A program made the position numbers and the translations under genes. The notes beneath the pieces were generated by a model, which was given only the letters and a program-made list of their open reading frames with translations, made no database searches and was not told the DNA's origin. Source: VXNF01 sp965116465 (GTDB lineage: Bacteria > Actinomycetota > Acidimicrobiia > Acidimicrobiales > CATQHL01). Taken from it: DNA of 64,000 nucleotides. How positions within the stretch are numbered: the first letter of the stretch is position 1; each line of letters opens with the position of its first letter. The DNA lies in assembly GCA_965116465.1 (NCBI GenBank), contig OZ220687.1:2294001-2358000 (forward strand). The letters are read 5' to 3'. Positions 42,283 through 50,410 of the stretch are shown here, piece after piece.

Positions 42283-44712
42283 ATGTCCGAGCGGCGCTGG
42301 GCCTGGCTCGCCTCGGCGGGCGAGCCCGTGGAGGTGCTGTCGGTCACCGAACTGTGGGGCCGCGAGTTGGCGGAGGTCCTGGTTCCGTCCGCGCAGGGGC
42401 GCCGGCGCGTAGCCGCCCGCGACGTGGGCGAACTCGCGGGGCGACGCTGGTCGGAGGCGGAGGTCCTCTGGCGCGCCGCGGCGACGCGTGCGCTCGCACT
42501 GTCGGCCGAGGGTGAGTTGCTCGTCGCCGCACGCCGGGGTGTGAAGCTGCTGCCGCATCAGGCGGTGACCGTGCAGCGGGCGCTCGCTGCGGACCCGGTG
42601 CGCCTGGCGATCTGCGACGAAGTGGGGCTGGGCAAGACCATCACGGCGGGTGCGATCTTCGCGGAGTTGAAGGCCCGCGGTCGGGCGCGCCGGGTGGTAG
42701 TGGTTGCCCCAAAGGGCGTGCAGTTGCAGTGGGTGGCCGAGATGGCCGACCGGTTCGGCGAGGAGTTCGTGCGGGTCGGTCCCGAGGGTGTGCCGGTCGA
42801 CTCCGGTGCGGACCCGTGGCGTGCCTTCGACCGGGTGGTCTGCTCGCTGGATGCGGTAAAGCCGCTGCGCCGACGCGCCGGATGGAGCGACGAGCAGGTC
42901 GAGGCGCACAACGCCGCCCGGTTCGGGGCGCTCGTGGGAGCCAGCTGGGACATGGTCGTGATCGATGAGGCCCACCACGTGGCCGGCTCCGGTGAGGACG
43001 TGGCCCGGCACCGGTTGGCGGTCGAACTGGCCGCGGCGGCGCCGCACGTTCTGTTGCTGTCGGCGACGCCGCACCCTGGCAAGAGCGATGCGTTCCGCCG
43101 CTTCCTGGGGTTGTTGGACGAGGGGTTTTTAGGTGACCGGCCGCTGCGGCGTGCGACGGTGGCGCCGCACGTGGCCCGTATCGACAAGCGGCGGGCCGTC
43201 GATCACGCCGGGCGGGCGCTGTTCCGGCCGCGGGAGACGTCGCTGCGGGTGGTCCGCTACGGCGAGCGAACCGTTGAGCGCGAGCTGTACGAGGCGGTCA
43301 CTGCCTACGTCCGCAGCGGCTGGGACGCGGCCCGGCGAGCGGAGCGGGGCGCTGCGGGGTTCCTCGTTCTGTTGATGCAGCGGCTCGTCGCCTCCAGCAC
43401 GGCCGCCGTCCTCGCCGCCCTGGAGCGGCGGTCCGCCGCGCTCGGCGAGCGCGGGGCACAATTGGCGCTGTTCGCTGACCGCGGCGAGGACTGGGCCGAA
43501 CTCACCGGCGAGGAGCAGTACCAGGCCCTGGCCGCCGCGCGCGGTCCGGCCTGGGAGACCGAGCGGGCCGAATTGGCCACGGTGCTGAGTCTCGCCCGCC
43601 AGTCCGCTGCCGGCGGCATCGACGCCAAGGCGCGAGCCTTCTTCGATCTGTTGGGTGAACTCCGGCGCTCCGAGCGGGATCCCGACGTGAAGCTCCTCGT
43701 CTTCACCGAGTTCGTCGCCACCCAGGAGATGCTGCTCGAACTCCTTGAGGAGGCCGGCGTCGCCGCGGCGGCCATCAGTGGCTCGATGACGCTCGGCGAG
43801 CGGGTCCTCGCCCAAGAGGCGTTCCGGCGGCGCGCCCAAGTGCTCGTCAGCACCGACGCCGGCGGGGAGGGCATCAACCTGCAATTCGCGCACATCGTCG
43901 TGAACTGGGACCTGCCCTGGTCGCCGAGCCGCTTGGAGCAGCGCATCGGCCGAGTCGACCGCATTGGCCAGACCAAGCCGGTGCGGGCCTTCAACCTCGT
44001 CTGCGAGCACTCCGTGGAGGCCAGAGTGCTCGACGTGCTGAGCGAGAAGCTTGATGTGATCCTCACCGAACTCGGTGCCGACAAGCACGGCGACGTCCTG
44101 GAGTCCGCTGCCCGCAGGGCAGACGATCTCTGGACCGCGGCGATCACCGACCCCGACGGCTTCGACCGCCGGGCCGACGAGTTCGCGGCCGCCACCCGCA
44201 GCGAGGTCGACGCCGCGGGCCGCCTCGGAGACCTCCTCGACGACCCACCGGCGGCCCAACCGTCACATCCCGAGCGCCTCGCCGGATTCATCGACGCCGC
44301 AGCCGCGGCACTGGCCGCTCTCGGCCGGCCGGTACGCGACCCGCTCGACGCGCTCGGCGGCCTGCCCGAGATCGCGCCCGGCGAACCCTGCCCGGTCGTC
44401 CGGCTCGGCGTGGCCGCAGCGGGCTGGCTCTCGATCTGGGAGGTCACTCCCGACGGTACGACCCGCGGCGCGGTCGCCGTGTATCACGCCGACACCGGAT
44501 CCGTACGCCCCGACTTGGCCCTCACGACCTGGGAACACTGCAGCCGCAGCGCCACCGTGTCCGACCATCGGACATCCGACTCCGCCACCTGGGAACGCAT
44601 CGTGAACCAAGGCGTGGACCACGCCTACCAGGCTGCTGCCCGTCTCGCCGACAGCGCCAACATCACCCTGCCCGATGCCCGCCTCCGACTTCTCGTGCGA
44701 GTCGAATCATGA
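42283..44712 (+). CDS. brxHII: BREX SNF2-type helicase BrxHII
   Basis: 809-residue SF2/SNF2-like ATPase. Walker A DEVGLGKTITAG (Lys118), DEAH box VIDEAHHVAG (Asp228), LLLSATPHPGKSD (motif III), VLVSTDAGGEGINLQFAH and LEQRIGRVDRIGQTKPV (motifs V and VI). The N-terminus MSERRWAWLASAGEPVEVL is a small beta domain. ATG 42283 is chosen; a GTG directly before is also possible. Separated from pglX by 103 bp holding a 26-bp repeat. All helicase motifs are intact, so it is probably active. Confidence 0.88.
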   Translation: MSERRWAWLASAGEPVEVLSVTELWGRELAEVLVPSAQGRRRVAARDVGELAGRRWSEAEVLWRAAATRALALSAEGELLVAARRGVKLLPHQAVTVQRALAADPVRLAICDEVGLGKTITAGAIFAELKARGRARRVVVVAPKGVQLQWVAEMADRFGEEFVRVGPEGVPVDSGADPWRAFDRVVCSLDAVKPLRRRAGWSDEQVEAHNAARFGALVGASWDMVVIDEAHHVAGSGEDVARHRLAVELAAAAPHVLLLSATPHPGKSDAFRRFLGLLDEGFLGDRPLRRATVAPHVARIDKRRAVDHAGRALFRPRETSLRVVRYGERTVERELYEAVTAYVRSGWDAARRAERGAAGFLVLLMQRLVASSTAAVLAALERRSAALGERGAQLALFADRGEDWAELTGEEQYQALAAARGPAWETERAELATVLSLARQSAAGGIDAKARAFFDLLGELRRSERDPDVKLLVFTEFVATQEMLLELLEEAGVAAAAISGSMTLGERVLAQEAFRRRAQVLVSTDAGGEGINLQFAHIVVNWDLPWSPSRLEQRIGRVDRIGQTKPVRAFNLVCEHSVEARVLDVLSEKLDVILTELGADKHGDVLESAARRADDLWTAAITDPDGFDRRADEFAAATRSEVDAAGRLGDLLDDPPAAQPSHPERLAGFIDAAAAALAALGRPVRDPLDALGGLPEIAPGEPCPVVRLGVAAAGWLSIWEVTPDGTTRGAVAVYHADTGSVRPDLALTTWEHCSRSATVSDHRTSDSATWERIVNQGVDHAYQAAARLADSANITLPDARLRLLVRVES

Positions 44713-44785
44713 GCAACTCGGCCGCTTCGCAGTCTCCGCCGCGCTTCGATTTCCCTTGCCGACGGACGAGGCCGCGGCGGCACCC

Positions 44786-44790
44786 GGAGG
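44786..44790 (+). promoter_or_regulatory. Ribosome binding site deciding the pglZ start
   Basis: GGAGG seven bases before the GTG at 44798. It is the only good Shine-Dalgarno in this frame between the helicase stop and the first conserved PglZ strand, and so favours 44798 over ATG 44675 or TTG 44757. Confidence 0.55.
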
Positions 44791-44797
44791 GCTGATC

Positions 44798-46204
44798 GTG
44801 CCGAGCGTGCCCGGCTCAGTCGCTTCCCAACTTGGGGACGCCGCCAGCCGTAGGACCGGCGCGACCGTCGTCCTCGACCCCAGCGGCCTGTTCGACCAGC
44901 AGGCGGCCGGAGCAGTCAGTGAAGACTGCGAGATCATACGAGTATCCGGTTGGGGTGAGCTTCGCTGCGCATGGGACCTCGGCGTGCGGCGGCAGCCCGG
45001 TGCGCCGCATCGCTTGGTCGTGGTGCGTTCCCTCGAGTTCACGACACCGACCGACCTGCCGTGGGACATCCAACACGAGGCCGCCGACGTCATACTCCTG
45101 CGCAGGCCCGTTGCTGTCGCCGGCCGACCCGCGTCGGAGGCGGCCGACACCGACCCGGAGAAACAACTCACGGTCCTGCTCACCGCCCAACCCGCGCTGC
45201 CTGACGACCTCGCGGGCTGGTTCGAGACGGCCTCGTGGTGGGGCCAGGTTCGAGCCGCCATCGCCGCCCAGCCGACCCCGCCACCGGGGGCCGAGGCGGC
45301 CTGGCAAATCTGGGCACGGCTCGACGATCACTTCCGAGCCTGGCTGCGCAACTCCTACGGCTCGTCGCTGCTCTCCTCAGCGCCCCACGTCGCGCTCCAC
45401 CGCGTCGCCCCTCACCTCGCACGGCGCCTCGACGACGGAGCCAAGGTCCTCCTCGTCGTGATCGACGGCCTCGGCTTCGCCCAATGGCACCCCCTGCACC
45501 GGGCCGCCGGGCTAACCGTCCACCAAGCCGGCGCCGCCCTCGCGATGATCCCCACCCTCACCAGCATCTCCCGCCAGGCCATCTTCGCCGGAGCGCTGCC
45601 CCGCGACTTCGCCGCGACCCTCCGAACGACGAGCGCCGAGGAGCGCCTCTGGAGACGCTTCTGGAAGGCTCGCGGACTCCCCGACGGGGACATCTCCTAC
45701 ACCAGGACCCTCGGCCACGACGCCGAACAGCTCCCGGCCCTGCAGGGACGCGCCGCCGCGGTCGTCGTCAACGCCGTCGACGACATCCTCCACGGCGCCG
45801 ACGTGCTCGCCGACCGCCAAGTCGCCGCCGGCGTCGACCTCTGGGCCCGCACCGGCTTCCTCACGAACCTCGTCGGCGCAGCCACCGCCGACGGCTACGA
45901 GACCTGGATCACCTCTGACCACGGCAATCTCCCCACCGTTTCCAGTCTCGTGCCTCGCGAGGGTCAAATCGTGGAGCAGACCGGCATCCGCGTCCGCGTC
46001 TACCCCAACGCCACGCTGCGCGCCCGAGCCGCCGACCACGGCGAAATCTGGGATCCGCCCTGCCTGCCCACCGCCGCCGACGCGGCCTACCACCCGCTCT
46101 TCGCCCCCGGTTGCACCGGCTACCACACCGGCCCCAACCGCGTCAGCCACGGCGGCATCTCCCTCGACGAGGTAATCGTCCCGGTCGCTCGGGTGTCCGA
46201 ATGA
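44798..46204 (+). CDS. pglZ: BREX phosphatase-like protein PglZ
   Basis: Alkaline-phosphatase-superfamily protein required in all BREX systems. The first strand is GATVVLDPSGLF. Metal-site motifs are VLLVVIDGLGFAQWH (Asp223), the SISRQAIFAGALP turn and ETWITSDHGNLP (Asp374, His375). From GTG 44798 it has 468 residues, shorter than many PglZ proteins; an in-frame ATG at 44675 would overlap the helicase gene by 38 bases and give 509. The last base of the gene overlaps the next ATG (ATGA). Enzymatic activity of PglZ is still uncertain in general, but the metal-site acids are present here. Confidence 0.83.
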   Translation: MPSVPGSVASQLGDAASRRTGATVVLDPSGLFDQQAAGAVSEDCEIIRVSGWGELRCAWDLGVRRQPGAPHRLVVVRSLEFTTPTDLPWDIQHEAADVILLRRPVAVAGRPASEAADTDPEKQLTVLLTAQPALPDDLAGWFETASWWGQVRAAIAAQPTPPPGAEAAWQIWARLDDHFRAWLRNSYGSSLLSSAPHVALHRVAPHLARRLDDGAKVLLVVIDGLGFAQWHPLHRAAGLTVHQAGAALAMIPTLTSISRQAIFAGALPRDFAATLRTTSAEERLWRRFWKARGLPDGDISYTRTLGHDAEQLPALQGRAAAVVVNAVDDILHGADVLADRQVAAGVDLWARTGFLTNLVGAATADGYETWITSDHGNLPTVSSLVPREGQIVEQTGIRVRVYPNATLRARAADHGEIWDPPCLPTAADAAYHPLFAPGCTGYHTGPNRVSHGGISLDEVIVPVARVSE

Positions 46205-46962
46205 GCCCCCGAGCGCCCGATCCCGGCTCCCCCCGCCCCCTCGACCGCGCTCTGAGCCTGCCCCTGCTCGAGACCGTCTACCGGATCGCAGCGCTGGACG
46301 TCAGCCCTGAGCAGCGATCACGGCAGCTCACAATCGCTCTCCGGGAACACACCACCGACGCCGACGCCGAGACCCGCCTGAAGTGGGCCGTCTCTCGCAT
46401 CTGGATCAACCCGCCGGAGCCGGCCGCGGAGATGATCCGCTGGGCCATCGACCGCCCCGAACACTTCCCCGACCGGCGCGCCATGCACACCGGCGCCCTC
46501 CTCGCCACCATCCCGTTTGTCGGAATCGCCCTCGCCCACCTCGGCCGCTCGTTCGCCCACGACCAGATCCTCACCGTCCCCGGCCTCCGCCGCCGCCTCG
46601 TCGCGCGCTGGGGCGACACCTCCACCGTCCGCGGCGCAGTCGGTAAGACCGTCACCACCCTCCGCCGCCTCGAAATCGTCACCGGCGGAGGTCCAACCCC
46701 CATCACCTGCCAACCCGCCCTCGCCGTCACGCCCCTCGCCGCCACCTGGCTAGTCCACGCCCTCCTCCTCCACCGCCAAGCCACCTCGATCGACACCCGC
46801 GACGCCGCCGGCGCCCCCGAACTCTTCTGGGCCGCCCCCACCACGCCCGACCCCACCTACCCCCACCTCGAACAACACACCGAAGCCACCAACCGCCGCA
46901 TCTGGGCGGATGGGAGCAGGCCCCTCTCTTCCGATCTCCGCACCGGCCGGCGCCGGCTGTGA
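46201..46962 (+). CDS. BrxA-like (DUF1819-like) protein, last gene of the BREX cassette
   Basis: 253-residue protein overlapping pglZ (ATGA). The N-terminal half is helical (LLETVYRIAALDVSPEQRSR). The middle, DQILTVPGLRRRLVARWG then VRGAVGKTVTTLRRLEIV, looks like a winged helix as in BrxA/DUF1819, which sits at the end of type 3 BREX operons. Sequence likeness is weak, so the assignment rests mainly on position, size and helix pattern. The C-terminus is rich in Pro, Thr and His. Confidence 0.45.
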   Translation: MSPRAPDPGSPRPLDRALSLPLLETVYRIAALDVSPEQRSRQLTIALREHTTDADAETRLKWAVSRIWINPPEPAAEMIRWAIDRPEHFPDRRAMHTGALLATIPFVGIALAHLGRSFAHDQILTVPGLRRRLVARWGDTSTVRGAVGKTVTTLRRLEIVTGGGPTPITCQPALAVTPLAATWLVHALLLHRQATSIDTRDAAGAPELFWAAPTTPDPTYPHLEQHTEATNRRIWADGSRPLSSDLRTGRRRL

Positions 46963-47032
46963 TACTCACTGTCACGTGGGCGCTGTACCGTTGTGGCCAA
47001 GCGCAATCGCGGCCAGCCGATGGAGACGTGCC

Positions 47033-47233
47033 ATGTCCGATACCATGCCATTTCTCTCCGAAGAAAGTGCGGCCGATCAGTCATTGCCTTCCCGCGTCGC
47101 CACAGCACGTAAACTCCGGGAGGAAGCTGCCGCTCAAGTCGAACAGCGCTATGTCGATGTCAGGCAGCGCGAGGGTGAGTGGCGTTCTCGTGACTGTCCC
47201 GAGTTTGAGATGGTGCGGCTGAGTGTTCTCTGA
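47033..47233 (+). CDS. Small hypothetical protein, possibly truncated
   Basis: 66-codon frame starting at ATG 47033 with GGAG seven bases upstream. The product begins MSDTMPFLSEESAAD and has one helical segment (ATARKLREEAAAQVEQRYVD). No family recognised. The frame stops at 47233, and the next 150 bases in another frame look protein-like, so it may be the head of a frameshifted gene. It lies in the 423-bp gap between the BREX cassette and the AbiV-like gene; the rest of that gap shows nothing clear. Confidence 0.35.
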   Translation: MSDTMPFLSEESAADQSLPSRVATARKLREEAAAQVEQRYVDVRQREGEWRSRDCPEFEMVRLSVL

Positions 47234-47385
47234 GAATATGTCGCCGGTCACCGCAAAGGACATCCCGGTGCAGTCGTCCTTGCCAACCAACCTGCCGGAT
47301 TCATTCGCGAATGTGACGCTATCCGTCCTGACAAGACCCTGGACTGGCAGTCACCCCCCTCAAACACCACCAACCTCGAAGTCCC

Positions 47386-48276
47386 TTGAGAGCACGTCGA
47401 TTTAGAGCGCTCGCCGGACTCTCCCCGACGCGCAGATCGACCCTCATTCTTGAGGGCCTCAAGATGATCGCTTCCCAGGTGAATTCCCTTGAGGAAGACG
47501 TTCAGTCGATCAAGAATATCAGAGTCCATCGAGCGCACAGTCTCCTGCGATCAGTCGCTCGAGAGGAGGCTGGGAAGTTCTTGGTTCTGCTTGATCTGTA
47601 TCGATGTCCCGCGGCAGACCAATCGCTCCGCTCACGCCAGTACAGCCGAGCGGGTAGTCATCTCGCGAAGTTAATCTACGCTGAAGCAACTGATGCACGA
47701 ATTGCGACTCAGGGAGAGCTGTTACGTCTTGTCAAATTCTGTCGGCAAGGGCTATATCTTGACGGACCGAATGACTACGACCTAATCTTTCGAAATCAAC
47801 CTCTCCAGGATAGAGACTCTGTGCTATATGTCGATCTCCTAGAAGTTGAAAACAATATGCAACAGGAACTGATATGGTGGCAACCCTATCTTGATTCCGC
47901 GTTTGACCCGCCGCTATCGGACGTGGACTCCCCACACATTTGGCGTCCCTCCACCCCGCAGTCGATTAGGCTAGTCCGCGAGATCAATGCTTCCGGGTTG
48001 CTCACAGAGACCGGACTAGCAGCTCTAACGGAGGCTTGGGACGGCTTTGATCCTGGGGCAGATTCACATTGCACCGACTGGCAAATCCGGACAGGTAGGG
48101 CATTTGAGATAGCCGGTCTAACGACAGCTAACAGAGCAATCAAGGAGATCGCTGATCTCTGGCCAATGCCACTCGTTGCGATTGACCTTAGCGAGATTCA
48201 AATCAAGTTAGAGGATCTCATTGAGGAGCGCGAGCGACGTTTCGCTGTAGACCTGTACGGAGACTATGTGATCTGA
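47386..48276 (+). CDS. AbiV-like abortive infection protein
   Basis: Lower-GC gene encoding up to 296 residues. The N-terminal part resembles AbiV: a helix ILEGLKMIASQVNSLEEDV, then HRAHSLLRSVAREEAGKFLV with the family's E-E-x-G-K core, and a later RAGSHLAKLIYAE matching the AbiV His-x2-Lys helix. The remaining 170 residues are not recognised. TTG 47386 is taken as start because the AbiV-type first helix lies upstream of the alternative ATG 47464. AbiV in lactococci blocks phage translation. Membership is probable, not certain. Confidence 0.48.
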   Translation: MRARRFRALAGLSPTRRSTLILEGLKMIASQVNSLEEDVQSIKNIRVHRAHSLLRSVAREEAGKFLVLLDLYRCPAADQSLRSRQYSRAGSHLAKLIYAEATDARIATQGELLRLVKFCRQGLYLDGPNDYDLIFRNQPLQDRDSVLYVDLLEVENNMQQELIWWQPYLDSAFDPPLSDVDSPHIWRPSTPQSIRLVREINASGLLTETGLAALTEAWDGFDPGADSHCTDWQIRTGRAFEIAGLTTANRAIKEIADLWPMPLVAIDLSEIQIKLEDLIEERERRFAVDLYGDYVI

Positions 48277-48347
48277 CGTCCAGCGGAGGCGACTACTGGT
48301 AGCCCAAGCAGTGCTCAATTCGAGAGTGAGTGCCTGCCATGGATATC

Positions 48348-49967
48348 TTAGTTGGTGGACTTGTTCGGCATCAGATCGTGTGGGCCGATGAACCCAATAT
48401 GGACTTTCTTGGTGATTCCCATGGTATCGTCATGAAAGTATATCCGTGGAATTGTCGTTCCACCTCCCTGGACCGTCTTGAGATGGGCGACCATCTCGAT
48501 TTGGCCACTAGGGTCAATCCGAAGCTCAACAGGGAGCATTCGACAAGATCGAAGGCGCTCATTATTCCGTACCCACTCGCTCTCGGTCGTAGCAACAAAC
48601 TTCAAAGGCAGTGCATAGTCGCTTCCTGATCTCTCGCACCATTCTTTGAAGGAACCGTTGAATCCACCAACTTTGTCACTAGAGTACTTGTCCAATGCTT
48701 GGAGGTGTCGATAGATTCTCCGAGCCCAGAGTTCCGAATCTGCAGATCCGTCAAGACGCACGATCTCGCGAGGTGCATTTGGATGAATCACGATATTGGT
48801 GAGCGACTTAGCCGAGTCGATCGCTGCCTGACAGGACATCAGGTCAGTATCGTCCCCAACAGTTTGCTCGATAGCCTCGGGAGAATCACCTTTTGCTCGG
48901 AGTTCTCTTCGGAGTACGTCTAGCCTGCGTCGCGCTCGATCCGCCTCTCGCTCGCTGTCGACTGCCTCCTCGTATGCAATATCGCGCTCAAGCTGTAGAA
49001 TCTCCTTCTCCTCTTGTAGCACCTGTATGGCGTCGCGAAGCTGATCTTGTTCTGCATTACGCTGGTTGAGTCTGACCTCTACATCCTCTGCGAGTTCTTG
49101 CCAGTCATGGCGTTGACGATCAAGCAAGCCCCGTATCTGTGATCGATACACTTCCGGGGGTCGCCTGGCTGCCATGCGAGGGAGAATCTGGCGCACCACG
49201 ACGTTCGCTGCTGCATGAGCGTCAACAGACAAGTTACGAGCTGTCGTATAGCGATGTCTCCAAGGCTGCGGATCGTCGGGATCGATCCCCGGCAAGTACA
49301 CGCGGACTGCTCCCTCGAAGACCGACAGCGACAGTGGCTTCATAGCGTCATTGAAGACCGATTCGGACTCGATAGTGAGCATCCGAACGTCTGCACATCC
49401 GGCGAGACGACTCGCAGCCTTCTTTGCTCGCTCTGAGTATGCCGTGGGAAGAATGCGCTGGTCAACCGAATACACCACAATAGGAACGAGTCGGTCGGGT
49501 TGAAGAATCCAGCCTACCAAGTCGTCCACATCGCTTCGCTTTACCAGCGACGGACTTGGCCCAAGGCGTCCTTGGTCTCTCTCAGCGCGCCGCTGCCTGA
49601 GGAGCGAGCGAACCAATCTCGGAGCAGCCATGTCGGGAGGGCGGGCGAACGCCGCATCCGAAACCCATTCGACATCAACCCAGACCCAACCAAGTGCACC
49701 GTGCATCATCCAGTGAACTGTCGTCATCCAGCGCTCCGCGCCCTCTTCTACGGGGCGCTCCTCAACCAGGCGAATGCGAAGTGCTCGGATATCTCCGTCG
49801 GATGCGTGGTCGACAACGACTTCATTCGCACCGGCGTTATCGATACCCTCATGCGGAACCGAGAAACTGATGCCTTTTGATGTGATCCACTCCTGAAATA
49901 GCGGTCTCGCGCTATCGATCAGGTCAGGCCTATTGTCGCTCCAGATCGCTCTGTATTGTAATGACAC
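48348..49967 (-). CDS. Unrecognised coiled-coil protein of the defence island
   Basis: 539-residue protein of unknown family and lower GC. Three parts can be seen. Residues about 1-285 are mixed alpha/beta (HWMMHGALGWVWVDVEW). A strongly charged coiled coil spans about 285-370 (RNAEQDQLRDAIQVLQEEKE). A compact C-terminal domain follows with RIYFHDDTMGITKKVHIGF and a PHDLMPN tail, a pattern I recall from hypothetical actinobacterial proteins. GTG 49967 is the start. It is convergent with the AbiV-like gene. Sensor-effector architecture is a guess from the layout only. Confidence 0.6.
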   Translation of the reverse strand: MSLQYRAIWSDNRPDLIDSARPLFQEWITSKGISFSVPHEGIDNAGANEVVVDHASDGDIRALRIRLVEERPVEEGAERWMTTVHWMMHGALGWVWVDVEWVSDAAFARPPDMAAPRLVRSLLRQRRAERDQGRLGPSPSLVKRSDVDDLVGWILQPDRLVPIVVYSVDQRILPTAYSERAKKAASRLAGCADVRMLTIESESVFNDAMKPLSLSVFEGAVRVYLPGIDPDDPQPWRHRYTTARNLSVDAHAAANVVVRQILPRMAARRPPEVYRSQIRGLLDRQRHDWQELAEDVEVRLNQRNAEQDQLRDAIQVLQEEKEILQLERDIAYEEAVDSEREADRARRRLDVLRRELRAKGDSPEAIEQTVGDDTDLMSCQAAIDSAKSLTNIVIHPNAPREIVRLDGSADSELWARRIYRHLQALDKYSSDKVGGFNGSFKEWCERSGSDYALPLKFVATTESEWVRNNERLRSCRMLPVELRIDPSGQIEMVAHLKTVQGGGTTIPRIYFHDDTMGITKKVHIGFIGPHDLMPNKSTN

Positions 49968-50410
49968 TCCGTGCTCCTCAGTACGGTGACGGATAACTGA
50001 ATTGTTCGAGCGTATCGGTCCGGCGCTGGTGGCAGGTCGCTGCCGCCAGACGGGTCCAGTCGCATGTGTGTGCCGCAGCGGACCTCAACGGAGAGTTCAC
50101 GCCCGACGTGATCGCTGACGGCTTCTGTGCCCACGGCCACCCCGCGCCATCGTCGGGGTGTGCGTCCACGCGGTGACCGTCGTGCACTTCCTGAGGGTGG
50201 GTATCGGCCCGGGCCCGCGGCGGTCCGAGGAGATCGCTACCGATCTCGACAAGGTGCTGCGATGGCTGTAGCGCCCCGCGGCGCCCGCGACTCCGCCGGT
50301 ATTGCGCAGGCTCAGGTGTGCCCCGGCTTTTGCGCGGTCAACTTGCTTGACTCCGGGTGGTGATGTCGCGTGATGGAGTTGGCCTATCTCGGATCTGAGC
50401 CAGTGATGCG
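49968..50410. other. 443-bp gap without a confident gene
   Basis: High-GC DNA with short plausible coding remnants on the plus strand, e.g. the tail VTVVHFLRVGIGPGPRRSEE ending in a TAG near 50271, but with no start and no recognisable family. Probably decayed DNA between island genes. Confidence 0.45.

Noticed and set aside
44709..44797. pglZ start at the ATG overlapping the helicase stop (44709)
   Set aside because: That ATG is in a different frame from the PglZ protein; the in-frame GTG at 44798 with GGAGG is better.
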